NCBI GenBank assembly: GCA_050250815.1
Contig: JBFWNY010000009.1
Span: forward strand, 1 to 64,000
Reading direction: 5' to 3'
Source of the DNA: JAEUMD01 sp050250815
Lineage (GTDB): Bacteria; Pseudomonadota; Alphaproteobacteria; Rhizobiales; Hyphomicrobiaceae
Length of the DNA: 64,000 nt
A program made the translations under genes and the position numbers. A model generated the notes under the pieces. It was given only the letters and a program-made list of their open reading frames with translations, was not told the origin of the DNA and did not search any database. Shown in pieces: positions 51,217 through 60,064 of this stretch (its first letter is position 1; each line of letters opens with the position of its first letter).

Positions 51217-51310
51217 TCTCGACCTCTCGTTTGGCGGCAATCCCCTCGAGTGACGATGTGCATGAGGGTTGGGCCAGTGGTTAGCTCGATCGTGTGGACA
51301 CGTGCCCGCT

Positions 51311-53317
51311 TCAGGCGGCCGCGCGCGCTGGCGCACCCGGATCGCTGGTGCTCGCCTTATAGTGCAGCGGACCGCCGCGGAACGGCGCGAAGCCGGTGCC
51401 GAAGATTACGCCTGCATCGACGAGATCGGGGCTCGACACCACGCCATCGGCCAACGCCCGCTCGGCCTCGTCGATGAGCGGCGCAACCAGTTCGCGGCCG
51501 AGCCGCTCCAACTCGTCGGCGCTGTAGGTCTCGACCTTCTTCTCCGCCTCGCCGTTCTTCCAGACGTAGAAGCCTTCACCTGTCTTCTTGCCCAGCCGGC
51601 CCGAGGCCACGAGCCGTTCCAGACGGCTCCCCTCGCCCTCGCTGCCGAGCCCCAGGATCTTGCCTACGTGCGCGCACACATCGAGGCCAACGGTATCGGC
51701 GAGTTCGATCGGCCCCATCGGCATGCCGAAGGAGCGTGCCGCCTCGTCGATCCTCTGAATATCCTCGCCGCGTTCGACACGCTCCATCGCCTTCATCATG
51801 TAGGGCGCCAGAACGCGGTTGACGAGGAACCCCGGCGAACTCTTCACGACCAGCGGGAACTTGCCGATCGCGGTGACGAACACGCAGCCCTTGTCGACCT
51901 CGCCCTGCCGCGTGCCCTCGCCTTTGACCACCTCGACGAGCGGCATCTTGGCGACGGGATTGAAGAAGTGGATGCCGATCAGCCGGGCCTTGTCCTGCAT
52001 GGAGGCGGCGATGTCCTCGATCTTCAGCGACGACGTGTTGGTGGCGATAACGGCGCCGGGCTTCGCCTTGCCCTCGATGTCTGCGAACAGCTTCTGCTTG
52101 ATGTCGAGCTTCTCGACGATCGCCTCGATAATCACGTCGGCGCGGGCCAGTCCGCGGCCTTCCGGGTCGGCGATGAGGCGCGCCGTAGCGGCATCACGCA
52201 GCGCCTTCGTCTTGAACTTCTTGGCGAACAGTTTGCCCTGCGCCTTGATGCCCTTCTCGATGACCGCGGGCGACAGATCCTGCAGCGTCACTTCCAGCCC
52301 CGACGCGACACAGTGGCCGGCGATATCCGCGCCCATGGTACCGGCGCCGATGACGTGCACGCGCACCGGCTTCCAGTCGAGGCCCTTGGGCGCCTGCGCC
52401 TTCAAGGCTTCCGACAGGCGGAACACCCGGCGCAGATTGCGGGACGTCTCGGAGACCATCAGCGGCGCGAAGGCGCGCGTCTCGTGCGCCTTCATAGCGT
52501 CGTAGTTGCCGCCGTGGTTCTCGAACAGGTCGAGCAGGCGATAGGGTGCCGGATAGTGCTCCTCGCGCGCGTTCTTCTTGACCTGCTCGCGCATCTTTCC
52601 CGTCAGGAACGAACGCGCCGGCCATTTCCCGAGCACCGCCTTCACCTGCGGCGCTGGCACCGCCTTCTTCTTCGACAGCACGGCCTTGCGCGCTGCCCAG
52701 CGCAGCTGCCCGGGGCTGTCGACAAGCTGATCGAGGAACCCCATGGCGCGCGCGGCAGACGCCGAAATCATGCGCCCGGTAAGCATGGCGTCCATGGCCG
52801 CGACCGGCCCCGCCTGCCGGATCGAGCGCGCGGTGCCGTTGAAGCCGGGGAATATGCCGAGCTTCACCTCGGGAAAGCCGACGCGGGTGGAACTATCGCG
52901 AGTGGCAATCCGATAGTGGCAGGCGAGCACGAGTTCCAGCCCACCGCCCACGCACACGCCATGAATGGCGGCCACGACCGGCACCGCCATGGACTCGATG
53001 CGGTCGAGCAAAGCATTGACCGGCCGGATGGCGTCGACGACCGCACTCTCTGTCGTCATCAGGTCGAACTCACGGATGTCGGCGCCGACGATGAAGCCCT
53101 TGTCCTTGCCCGACAGGATGACGAGACCTGTGATCTCGCCCGAGCGCGCACCCTCCTCGACACGGCCGACAATACGCATCAGTTCTTCCAGCGGCCGCCG
53201 CCCGAGCGAATTGGCGCTCTCGCCTTGCCGGTCGAAGACCGCCCAGGCGATGCCTTCCAAATCGCGCGTCAGGCGCCAGTCGGCCAGATCGTCGAGCAGC
53301 GTCGTGGTGGAAGTCAT
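51311..53317 (-). CDS. fadJ: Fatty oxidation complex alpha subunit (FadJ-type, hydratase/dehydrogenase)
   Basis: A 668-residue bifunctional enzyme. The N-terminal crotonase domain carries HGVCVGGGLELVLACHYR and VGFPEVKLGIFPGFNGT. The C-terminal dehydrogenase domain has the NAD motif VHVIGAGTMGADIAGHCVASG and the HFFNPVAKMPLVEVV region. FadJ is usually about 710 residues, so length is normal for the family. It lies 12 bases after the FadE gene stop and feeds its 3-ketoacyl-CoA product to the adjacent thiolase. Confidence 0.95.
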   Translation of the reverse strand: MTSTTTLLDDLADWRLTRDLEGIAWAVFDRQGESANSLGRRPLEELMRIVGRVEEGARSGEITGLVILSGKDKGFIVGADIREFDLMTTESAVVDAIRPVNALLDRIESMAVPVVAAIHGVCVGGGLELVLACHYRIATRDSSTRVGFPEVKLGIFPGFNGTARSIRQAGPVAAMDAMLTGRMISASAARAMGFLDQLVDSPGQLRWAARKAVLSKKKAVPAPQVKAVLGKWPARSFLTGKMREQVKKNAREEHYPAPYRLLDLFENHGGNYDAMKAHETRAFAPLMVSETSRNLRRVFRLSEALKAQAPKGLDWKPVRVHVIGAGTMGADIAGHCVASGLEVTLQDLSPAVIEKGIKAQGKLFAKKFKTKALRDAATARLIADPEGRGLARADVIIEAIVEKLDIKQKLFADIEGKAKPGAVIATNTSSLKIEDIAASMQDKARLIGIHFFNPVAKMPLVEVVKGEGTRQGEVDKGCVFVTAIGKFPLVVKSSPGFLVNRVLAPYMMKAMERVERGEDIQRIDEAARSFGMPMGPIELADTVGLDVCAHVGKILGLGSEGEGSRLERLVASGRLGKKTGEGFYVWKNGEAEKKVETYSADELERLGRELVAPLIDEAERALADGVVSSPDLVDAGVIFGTGFAPFRGGPLHYKASTSDPGAPARAAA

Positions 53318-53329
53318 GGATGCTCCTTC

Positions 53330-55837
53330 CTATTCGGCGGCGAGCGGATCGGTCATGCGCGAGTTGTGGCCCTTGTTGACGTAGTTGGGCCGCACCTCGT
53401 CCGGATCGAAATGATCGACGGCGATGACACTGGAGACGAGACGCTCGACTTCGCGCAACTGGTCGGCTTCGGCACTCGTGATCACACCCTTGTCGGCCGC
53501 CTCCTGGAACCAGTCCAGGCCGTGGAACCGGCGCACGGTGCCCTCACGAATGGCACGCTCGAGCTTGCGTTCGGCGGGGACGGCGGCAACCACCTTCTCG
53601 AGGGTCACCTCGAGCAGGCCCGTCGGGTCCTTCGGATCGCGCGAGACGAAGATGTCGCGCGTCAGCCGGTCCCGTACCGCACCCGGCTCCAGCACGGAGC
53701 GCACAGCCTTGCGCGCCAGCGAATCTGGCGCCGGCTTGCGGCGGCGGCCCAGCGGAAACACGACGGCCTTCATCAGCAGGCGCGCCGGCAGCGAGGGGAA
53801 GTTGTCGATGACGCCGCCCAGCGCCTGCTCGAAACGATGCAGGCCGTTGCGGGCAGCCAGATCGACGATGACGCGATCGGCCTCCGGCCGCCCGTCGTCC
53901 TCGAAGCGCTTCAGCACGCACGAGAGCATGTAGAGTTCCGACAGAGCATCGGCCATGCGGCCGGTGAGCTTTTGCTTGGTCTTGAGGCCACCGCCCAGTA
54001 CCGCCACCATCATGTCGGCCGCAACCGCGAACGAGCGGCTCGAGCGCGACAGCTGCCGGTACCAGTCGGCCGTGCCGAATGCCTTGTCGGGCGCATCGGC
54101 GAATACGCCCCCGGTGAGATTGTGGAACAGAGCGCCCGCGACATTGGCGAGCGAGAACGACACGTGACCGGAGAACGCCTCGTCGAATGCCGCCAGACCC
54201 GCCCTACCATCGGGGTTCTGCGCCGCCTGCACCTCCTTGTAGAGGTAGGGATGGGCTCTCAGCGCGCCCTGCGCGAAAGTGATGAGCGTTCGCGTGAGGA
54301 TGTTGGCGCCCTCGACCGTGATGCCGACAGGCACCATCTGGTAAGCCGATTGCAGATAGTTGGAGGGGCCGTCGCAGATGGCGCGGCCGCCGTGGATGTC
54401 CATCGCATCATTGACCGACTGACGCATGCGCTCGGTGGTCTGGTACTTCATCAGCGCGGAGATGACCGACGGCTTTTCGCCGCGCGCGACCATCGCCGCG
54501 GTCACCGCGCGCGCGGCCTCGTTGACGTAGGCTGTCTCGACCATGCGAGCGAGCGGCTCCTCGATGCCCTCCATGTGCGCGATGGGCAGCGCGAACTGCT
54601 TGCGGATACGGGCGTACGCCGTGGTGTGGCGGAGCATCGCCTTAGCGCCAGCGGTCGAAGACGACGGCAGCGAGATGGCGCGGCCGGCAGACAGGCACTC
54701 CATCAGCATCCGCCAGCCCTGACCAACCATCTTCTGTCCGCCGATGATCCAGTCCATCGGAATGAAAACGTCCTTGGCCCAGTTGGGGCCGTTCGGGAAC
54801 GCCGCGCCCGAAGGCAGATGGCGGCGGCCGATGTTGACGCCGGGATGGTTGGCCGGAATGAGCGCAACCGTGATGCCGATATCCTCACCCTTGCCGAGCA
54901 GATTTTCGGGATCGAACAGGCGGAACGCGAGGCCGACGAGCGTCGCCTTGGGCCCGAGCGTGATGTAGCGCTTGTCCCACGACAGGCGGATGCCCAGCGT
55001 CTCCTTGCCGTCATGGGTGCCGCGCGTCACGTAGCCGATGTCGCGCATGGTGGCCGCATCCGAGCCCGACGTCGGACCGGTAAGCGAGAAGCATGGCACC
55101 TCCTCGCCGCGTGCCAGACGCGGCAGATAGTGGTGCTTCTGTTCGTCGGTACCGTATTTCTCGATGAGTTCGCCCGGTCCAAGCGAGTTCGGCACCATGA
55201 CGATGGTGGAGACGTCGGGCGAGCGGGAGGCGACCTTGCCCAGGATCAGCGACTGCGCCTGAGCCGAGAAGCCAAGACCACCGTGCGCCTTTGAGATGAG
55301 CATTCCAAGGAACCCGTGCTTCTTGACGAAGCTCCAGATCTCTTCGGGGATCTCCTTGTTCTCGAAGCGCACGCGCCAGTCGTCGATCATGCGGCATAGC
55401 TCTTCGGTCGGGCCGTCGAGGAAGGCCCGTTCCTCCGAAGTCAGTTGTATCGCCGGCACCGCGCGCAGCTTGTTCCAGTCGGGCTCTCCGGAGAACAGCT
55501 CGGCATCGAAGCCCACAGTGCCCGCTTCCAGCGCTTGGGTCTCCGTATCGGACACGCGCGGCAGAATGCCTTTGACCATCTTGAACAGGGGCTCGATCAG
55601 CACCGAGCGGCGAATTGCCGGCAGTGAGAGCAGTCCCATGCCCACCACCGGCAGCCATGCCAGGAAGCCCAGCACTCCAGGCCCGGGCGTTTGGTGCTGC
55701 CCATGATGCAGGCCCGACTGCCAGACCAGGAGGACAGCGGCAGCGAATACCGTCCACAGCCACAGCGGAGCGCGATGCATGGCCAGCGCCATCGCGATCC
55801 CGGCGGCGATTAGGATGAGCAGGATGTCCGGCAACAT
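53330..55837 (-). CDS. fadE: Acyl-CoA dehydrogenase FadE (long membrane-associated type)
   Basis: An 835-residue acyl-CoA dehydrogenase, the first step of beta-oxidation. Two N-terminal hydrophobic segments (LPDILLILIAAGIAMAL and LWLWTVFAAAVLLVW) are followed by the dehydrogenase domain with CFSLTGPTSGSDAATMRDIG, the FAD-contact FPNGPNWAKDVF and a C-terminal FadE-specific extension. The ATG at 55837 has AGAGG 7 bases upstream; an in-frame start at 55912 would add 25 basic residues. It heads the fadE-fadJ-fadI-cfa run. Confidence 0.94.
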   Translation of the reverse strand: MLPDILLILIAAGIAMALAMHRAPLWLWTVFAAAVLLVWQSGLHHGQHQTPGPGVLGFLAWLPVVGMGLLSLPAIRRSVLIEPLFKMVKGILPRVSDTETQALEAGTVGFDAELFSGEPDWNKLRAVPAIQLTSEERAFLDGPTEELCRMIDDWRVRFENKEIPEEIWSFVKKHGFLGMLISKAHGGLGFSAQAQSLILGKVASRSPDVSTIVMVPNSLGPGELIEKYGTDEQKHHYLPRLARGEEVPCFSLTGPTSGSDAATMRDIGYVTRGTHDGKETLGIRLSWDKRYITLGPKATLVGLAFRLFDPENLLGKGEDIGITVALIPANHPGVNIGRRHLPSGAAFPNGPNWAKDVFIPMDWIIGGQKMVGQGWRMLMECLSAGRAISLPSSSTAGAKAMLRHTTAYARIRKQFALPIAHMEGIEEPLARMVETAYVNEAARAVTAAMVARGEKPSVISALMKYQTTERMRQSVNDAMDIHGGRAICDGPSNYLQSAYQMVPVGITVEGANILTRTLITFAQGALRAHPYLYKEVQAAQNPDGRAGLAAFDEAFSGHVSFSLANVAGALFHNLTGGVFADAPDKAFGTADWYRQLSRSSRSFAVAADMMVAVLGGGLKTKQKLTGRMADALSELYMLSCVLKRFEDDGRPEADRVIVDLAARNGLHRFEQALGGVIDNFPSLPARLLMKAVVFPLGRRRKPAPDSLARKAVRSVLEPGAVRDRLTRDIFVSRDPKDPTGLLEVTLEKVVAAVPAERKLERAIREGTVRRFHGLDWFQEAADKGVITSAEADQLREVERLVSSVIAVDHFDPDEVRPNYVNKGHNSRMTDPLAAE

Positions 55838-56205
55838 GTGGTGGACCTCTCGTCGTCGACCTCGTGGATCGGCCCCGCGCGCGGCAGAACCGCACGAGCT
55901 TCGGAGCCGCACAAGAACGGTAGGTCGAGTTGACGTTTACGTCAAGGTAAACATCAGCTCGCCAGGAGCCCGGGTCACATGCCTTCCGGGGAGAAGGGCT
56001 GCGGCCATGGGACACACCATGCATTTAGCACCAGACCAAGTCGCATAAAACCTCGCCTACTATCGTTGCGTTCACGCTGCTGCGCCGCGACATTGCCCTT
56101 TCCGGGTCATCCCGGTATCTTGTGACCCGTTCCGGGATTCTCTCGTGTCGGCCGGAGCGATCGCGCGAATAACATAGGGATGGCCTACGACGGCCAGTCT
56201 CGGAA
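55838..56205. other. Divergent promoter region between fadE and the ArsR-type gene
   Basis: A gap with no gene. It contains the palindrome at 55930-55945 near fadE and a TTGTGACCC/GGGTCA-rich stretch near 56100 closer to the ArsR-type gene. I see no clear ATTC-N8-GAAT site here. Confidence 0.4.
55930..55945. promoter_or_regulatory. Putative operator of the fadE operon
   Basis: TTGACGTTTACGTCAA is a near-perfect dyad (7-base arms around two bases), 93 bases upstream of the fadE start. On the minus strand it includes a -35-like TTGACG followed 17 bases later by TACCGT. A dyad overlapping the promoter is expected for a repressor or MerR-type activator, so the nearby MerR/LiuR-like protein is a candidate binder. 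Confidence 0.6.
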
Positions 56206-56613
56206 ATGAGAAACAACCCGGCGCCTATGCAATCCATGACCGAGAACACGGCCGACGACCTAGACGATTTCGGTGAACCGGCAGCTGACGAACTGATGGA
56301 CGGGATGCGCACGGCCGCCAGCGAGGCGACCAAGCTCCTGCGTTCGATCGGCAGTCCGCATCGCCTGATGATCCTTTGCCTGCTGATGGACGGCGAGAAG
56401 ACGGTGACGGAGATTTCCGATGCCATCGGAACGCGCCAGAGCCTGACGTCACAGCATCTGACGCATCTGCGCTTGCACGGGCTCGTACAGGCCGAACGCC
56501 GCGGGCACTTTGCCTACTATTCGCTGAAGCACGAGGCCGCTCGCGAAATCGTCGCCACGCTCTACCGGCATTACTGCTCTCAGGGCATGGACGGCGAAGA
56601 CGGAGCCTGCTGA
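56206..56613 (+). CDS. ArsR-family persulfide-sensor-like regulator (SqrR/BigR/SoxR type)
   Basis: A 135-residue winged-helix regulator of the ArsR family. The helix-turn-helix is in DGEKTVTEISDAIGTRQSLTSQHLTHLRLHGLV. Cys58 in RLMILCLLMDGEK and Cys124 in LYRHYCSQG correspond to the two cysteines that form the tetrasulfide/persulfide switch of SqrR and BigR; a third, Cys135, ends the protein. It lies upstream of sulfide dehydrogenase and sox genes. The likely job is to derepress them when sulfide or polysulfide is present. In Paracoccus such a protein is called SoxR. Confidence 0.85.
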   Translation: MRNNPAPMQSMTENTADDLDDFGEPAADELMDGMRTAASEATKLLRSIGSPHRLMILCLLMDGEKTVTEISDAIGTRQSLTSQHLTHLRLHGLVQAERRGHFAYYSLKHEAAREIVATLYRHYCSQGMDGEDGAC

Positions 56614-56708
56614 GATTTCGCCTGCGCACGTTGGTTCCGCGGCAACCCACTTCCGACAGAGTTATTCGCCAGTGTTGCTTTCGCAGGCCGATGCGGCATG
56701 CGGGCCGT

Positions 56709-56722
56709 TTTGCAATTGCAAA
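56709..56722. promoter_or_regulatory. 14-base palindrome upstream of the c-type cytochrome
   Basis: TTTGCAATTGCAAA is fully self-complementary and lies 148 bases before the cytochrome start. Its meaning is unknown; it may be an operator or an incidental AT-rich dyad. Confidence 0.35.
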
Positions 56723-56869
56723 CCCGACCCGTTGATGTCGGACAGGCTTCCATGAGAACATGGTGATGTTTTCATAAGACTGCCTTCGGACGGGTGGCGC
56801 ACAGGCGCTTCCGCCCGAGACGGCGGCATCGCGCGCGGCCCATGTGGCGCTGCGCCCCAGGGAGGAACT

Positions 56870-57214
56870 ATGCGCACATTGCTCAGCGGTCTTTCGCGCC
56901 CTGCCGCCGTTCTTCGGGTGGCCATCGTGGTCGCTCTCGGCGTTGCCGCGACGCCCGCCTCTGCCGATACGGCCGAGAAGCAGAAGGCATACGGGAAGCA
57001 TCTGTCGGGTGAATGCACGACCTGCCACCGTATCGATGGCACCGACAACGGTATCCCCTCAATCATCGGCTGGCCTGCTGATGCCTTTGTCGCCGTCCTG
57101 ATTTCGTACCGCGACGGCGAGCGCACCAATCAGGCGATGATCTCCGTCGCCAAGTCGCTGGAAGAGGATCAAATGGCCGCGCTTGCAGCCTATTTCGGAT
57201 CTCTGGGCCAGTAG
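56870..57214 (+). CDS. c-type cytochrome, probable sulfide dehydrogenase/SoxE subunit
   Basis: A 114-residue secreted cytochrome. A signal peptide (VLRVAIVVALGVAATPASA) precedes a single heme site CTTCH (residues 49-53) in HLSGECTTCHRIDGTDNG. A methionine in NQAMISVAK may be the axial ligand. The size and the SIIGWPADAFVAVLISYRDG stretch match mono-heme subunits of flavocytochrome c (FccA/SoxE type). It is convergent with the flavoprotein gene, which is unusual. GGAGGA precedes the ATG. Confidence 0.85.
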   Translation: MRTLLSGLSRPAAVLRVAIVVALGVAATPASADTAEKQKAYGKHLSGECTTCHRIDGTDNGIPSIIGWPADAFVAVLISYRDGERTNQAMISVAKSLEEDQMAALAAYFGSLGQ

Positions 57215-57249
57215 CGCCTTCGTTCCCTCCAAACCACGGCAATCGCGCG

Positions 57250-57283
57250 AAGGCCCGGAACGCGGTCGCGTCCCGGGCCTTTT
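57250..57283. terminator. Bidirectional terminator between the cytochrome and the flavoprotein
   Basis: A long hairpin: AAGGCCCGG (57250-57258) with CCGGGCCTT (57273-57281), extended inward by ACGCG/CGCGT, followed by TTTT. On the opposite strand it is preceded by T-rich sequence. It serves the two convergent genes. Confidence 0.85.
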
Positions 57284-57340
57284 GGACTTCTGATCGCCAG
57301 GGCGTGAAGAACGGTCCGCTTCGAGACGGCCCGCAATCCC

Positions 57341-58645
57341 TCACGCCGACTTGGCGAAGATGTCGGAGACGATACCTGAGTACCAGCCCAGGCTCTCCTT
57401 GTAGTTCTCTTCGTGGACCTTGGCGTCTTCGCCGGCCTTGGTCACGAAGCTGTCCTTCGAGACGAGGACGTGCTTGCCTTCCTTCTCGCCGGGCGTGTAG
57501 TTGGCGCCCACCTTGATGCTGTCGTTGGGGCCGACCATCGACCAGCAGGTATTGCGGAAGCGCGGCGGGAAGGCGTCCTTGCCGGCAAGCGCTGCAACGA
57601 TGTCGGTCGCCACCACCTTCGCCTGGCTGTTGGCCGAGAAGCCCGACTTCGGCATCTCGTTGGCCACTGACGCGTCTCCCAGCACGTAGACGTCACTGAC
57701 CTTCGTCGACATGAAGTTGTCAGGCTTCACCGGGCACCAGTCGCCCTCATTGCAGCCGGCGTCGAACACGATCTTTCCGGCCTTCTGTGCCGGAATGATA
57801 TTGGCGACATCTGCCTTGAACTTGGCGCCGTCCTTCGTCGTTACCTCTCCGGTCTTGGCATCGACCTTCACCACAGCGAAATTGTCGATCTCGTTGGTGA
57901 GGTTAACCTGGACGATATCCTTGTAGTACTTGTTCACGGCTTCCATGAAGGCAGGCTGCTTGGAGAAGTTCTTCTTGGGGTCCAGCACGACCAGCTTGGA
58001 TTTGGGCTTCTCAGTCTTGAGGTAGTGCGCGATCAGGCACATGCGCTCGTAGGGGCCGGGCGGGCAGCGGTAGGGGTTGGGCGGAGGAGCCATCACCACG
58101 GTGCCGCCGTCCTTCATTGCACGCAACTGATCGTGCAGGATCTTTGTCTGTGTGCCGGCCTTCCAGGCATGCGGCATCATTTCGGCGGCTTCGGCCGAGT
58201 AGCCCTCGATCGTCTCGTATTTGAGATCGATGCCCGGCGACAGCACCAGGCGATCGTAGGAGAGCTTGTCGCCGCCCTTGAGGGCGACCTGCTTCTTGGC
58301 CGTGTCGACGCCCACGGCCATATCGTGCACGACCTTGATGCCGAGCTTCGTGAGCCCGTCGTAGCCGTGCGTCAGGCTCTCGAGCGTGCGGAACCCGCCC
58401 AGGTAGAGGTTGGAGAAGAAGCAAGTCGTGTACTGCTGCTGCACCTCGACCAGCGTGACGTCGAGGTCGGGTGCCGCGGCTTTCACCTTGTGGGCCACCG
58501 TGGCGCCGCCGGCACCACCGCCAACCACGACGACTTTGCCCTTGCCCTGAGCAATGGCGAACCGCGACAGCGATCCGGTGCCCGCCGCAGCGAGCGCGCC
58601 ACCACCCAAAATTCCACTAAACTCGCGTCGGGTAAAACGACCCAT
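57341..58645 (-). CDS. soxF: Flavocytochrome c sulfide dehydrogenase, flavoprotein subunit (SoxF/FccB)
   Basis: A 434-residue exported FAD protein that oxidises sulfide. A Tat-type signal (FTRREFSGILGGG) precedes the FAD-binding motif VVVVGGGAGGATVAHKV. Two redox cysteines are expected: one in NPYRCPPGPYERM, the other in the GCNEGDWCPV region. The ATG at 58645 starts the Tat signal, with GGAGGA upstream. Its cytochrome partner is encoded just across the terminator. Confidence 0.94.
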   Translation of the reverse strand: MGRFTRREFSGILGGGALAAAGTGSLSRFAIAQGKGKVVVVGGGAGGATVAHKVKAAAPDLDVTLVEVQQQYTTCFFSNLYLGGFRTLESLTHGYDGLTKLGIKVVHDMAVGVDTAKKQVALKGGDKLSYDRLVLSPGIDLKYETIEGYSAEAAEMMPHAWKAGTQTKILHDQLRAMKDGGTVVMAPPPNPYRCPPGPYERMCLIAHYLKTEKPKSKLVVLDPKKNFSKQPAFMEAVNKYYKDIVQVNLTNEIDNFAVVKVDAKTGEVTTKDGAKFKADVANIIPAQKAGKIVFDAGCNEGDWCPVKPDNFMSTKVSDVYVLGDASVANEMPKSGFSANSQAKVVATDIVAALAGKDAFPPRFRNTCWSMVGPNDSIKVGANYTPGEKEGKHVLVSKDSFVTKAGEDAKVHEENYKESLGWYSGIVSDIFAKSA

Positions 58646-58760
58646 ATTCCAACTCCTCCGTTGGTGCAAAAATATGCTAGCGTTTCCTGGCCCAGAGGTC
58701 GTTGATTGTTATCTCCCCCGGCTCTCCAATTCTTCATGGTCACACGCGGTTTGCAAGCAA

Positions 58761-58776
58761 ATTCGCGGTACCGAAT
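58761..58776. promoter_or_regulatory. SqrR/BigR-type operator upstream of soxF
   Basis: ATTCGCGGTACCGAAT is an exact ATTC-N8-GAAT dyad, 116 bases upstream of the soxF start. This is the consensus I recall for persulfide-sensing ArsR regulators such as SqrR. The flanks AA and ATTT extend the dyad. The nearby ArsR-type gene at 56206-56613 is the candidate binder. Confidence 0.75.
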
Positions 58777-58829
58777 ATTTCTTCGCTGTACGTGGAAGTA
58801 CATCTGAGGCTTGCCGCACTGCAGCACGC

Positions 58830-59303
58830 TCACGGACGCGCCGCGGTTCCGGTGGCGCGGGCTCGTGCGTCGATCTTGTCGATCATGTCCGTCAGCTGGC
58901 TCCAGAAGAAGTCGGCACCTGGATAGCCGATAATGCGGCCCTTCTCGACGCCCTCGCTCTCAAGGATGAACGTTGGCGTAAACACGAGCCGGCCGTACTT
59001 CTGCACATCGGGCGCAAAGCGATCCCGGCGCACGAGCGGCGCCCGCTTACCCTCGCTGCTGAGCGGGTAACCGGGACCGACTTCCGCATGCCAACGCAGG
59101 CAGAACCCGCAACCTTCCTCTTCAACCATGATGAGCGAGAGCGGAACCAGCCGTCTCGCGTCGACCGCATCGCGCGCTGGGGCCACAACAGTCGCTTCGG
59201 CGGAGACGCCACGCACCGGCAAAAGCAGGATCGCAAACGCGGCGACCGCAACCGCACATGCCTCGAGGACCCTGCGCCCAGCGCGCCCTCCGATCTCCGA
59301 CAT
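58830..59303 (-). CDS. soxS: SoxS-like periplasmic thioredoxin
   Basis: A 157-residue exported thioredoxin-fold protein. The signal (LEACAVAVAAFAILLLPVRG) precedes the active site MVEEEGCGFCLRWHAEVGPGY (Cys65, Cys68), the CxxC followed by WH, as in SoxS. SoxS maintains sox activity by reducing SoxY or other partners. It is divergent from soxY and shares a divergent regulatory region with it. Confidence 0.85.
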   Translation of the reverse strand: MSEIGGRAGRRVLEACAVAVAAFAILLLPVRGVSAEATVVAPARDAVDARRLVPLSLIMVEEEGCGFCLRWHAEVGPGYPLSSEGKRAPLVRRDRFAPDVQKYGRLVFTPTFILESEGVEKGRIIGYPGADFFWSQLTDMIDKIDARARATGTAARP

Positions 59304-59360
59304 TGCCCGCCCGACTTTCGTTGAGGTTCCAGACGCTGCTTCAGGTCATGTTCGCGTTGC

Positions 59361-59376
59361 ATTCGCGACCCTGAAT
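59361..59376. promoter_or_regulatory. SqrR/BigR-type operator in the soxS-soxY divergent region
   Basis: ATTCGCGACCCTGAAT is a second exact ATTC-N8-GAAT dyad, embedded in GC...ATGC flanks. It lies 58 bases upstream of the soxS start and 188 bases upstream of soxY, so it can control both. Confidence 0.75.
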
Positions 59377-59563
59377 ATGCTACCTTTTCGTGGATATCAA
59401 AAGAGCGTCCTTCGAAGACGCCGGAGGTCCCGACGCCATGGCTCAATCACTCGGCTGATGGCGCGGTTGCTGGTTGCAGGGGCGGCTGCCAAGGCGCAAG
59501 CTTTCACCCGCCGCTCGCTCGGGACAAGAACGAACCCAGGTCTGGGGGAAGGAGAACCTAAGG

Positions 59564-60046
59564 ATGACCCAACGCTCTAAGTTGGTTTCAATAGATCGGC
59601 GCGAGATGCTTCTCGGCGTTGGCGCCACGGCGCTGACGGTCGCGACACTCACAAGCGCCGGCACGGTCGCCGCTCAAGACAAGCCGCCGACGTTCGACGA
59701 ACTCTATGCCAAGATTCTCGGTGACGGTAAGGCCGAGGACGGCAAGGTGAGCATCGAGATGCCTGAGATCGCGGAGAACGGCAACACGGTGCCCTACACC
59801 GTCAAGGTCGACAGCCCGATGACGGACGCCGACTACGTGAAGACGATCCACGTCCTCTCGAAAGGCAATCCTTCTCCCGTCATCGCCACCTACCACTTCT
59901 CGCCGCTTGCCGGCCAAGCCACTGTTTCGAGCCGTATGCGCCTCGCCAAGACGCAGGACATCGTCGCCGTGGCAGAGTTGTCGAACGGCAAGAAGCTGAT
60001 GGGTACACGCACCGTCAAGGTGACCATCGGCGGTTGCGGCGGCTAG
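59564..60046 (+). CDS. soxY: Sulfur carrier protein SoxY
   Basis: A 160-residue protein that carries sulfur intermediates on its C-terminal cysteine. The Tat-type signal (DRREMLLGVGATALTVATL) and the C terminus TIGGCGG, the SoxY signature with the carrier cysteine, are present. The middle domain includes VKVDSPMTDADYVKTIHVL. GGAGAACC and AAGG precede the ATG at 59564. soxZ follows after 18 bases. Confidence 0.96.
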   Translation: MTQRSKLVSIDRREMLLGVGATALTVATLTSAGTVAAQDKPPTFDELYAKILGDGKAEDGKVSIEMPEIAENGNTVPYTVKVDSPMTDADYVKTIHVLSKGNPSPVIATYHFSPLAGQATVSSRMRLAKTQDIVAVAELSNGKKLMGTRTVKVTIGGCGG

Positions 60047-60064
60047 TCGGGAGGAAACGGGAAC

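Noticed and set aside
51269..55294. A 1341-codon open frame on the plus strand antisense to fadE and fadJ
   Set aside because: It is the mirror of long GC-rich genes. Its composition (Arg, His, Asp, Gly-rich, few aromatics) is typical of antisense noise, and the minus-strand frames are clear fadE/fadJ proteins.
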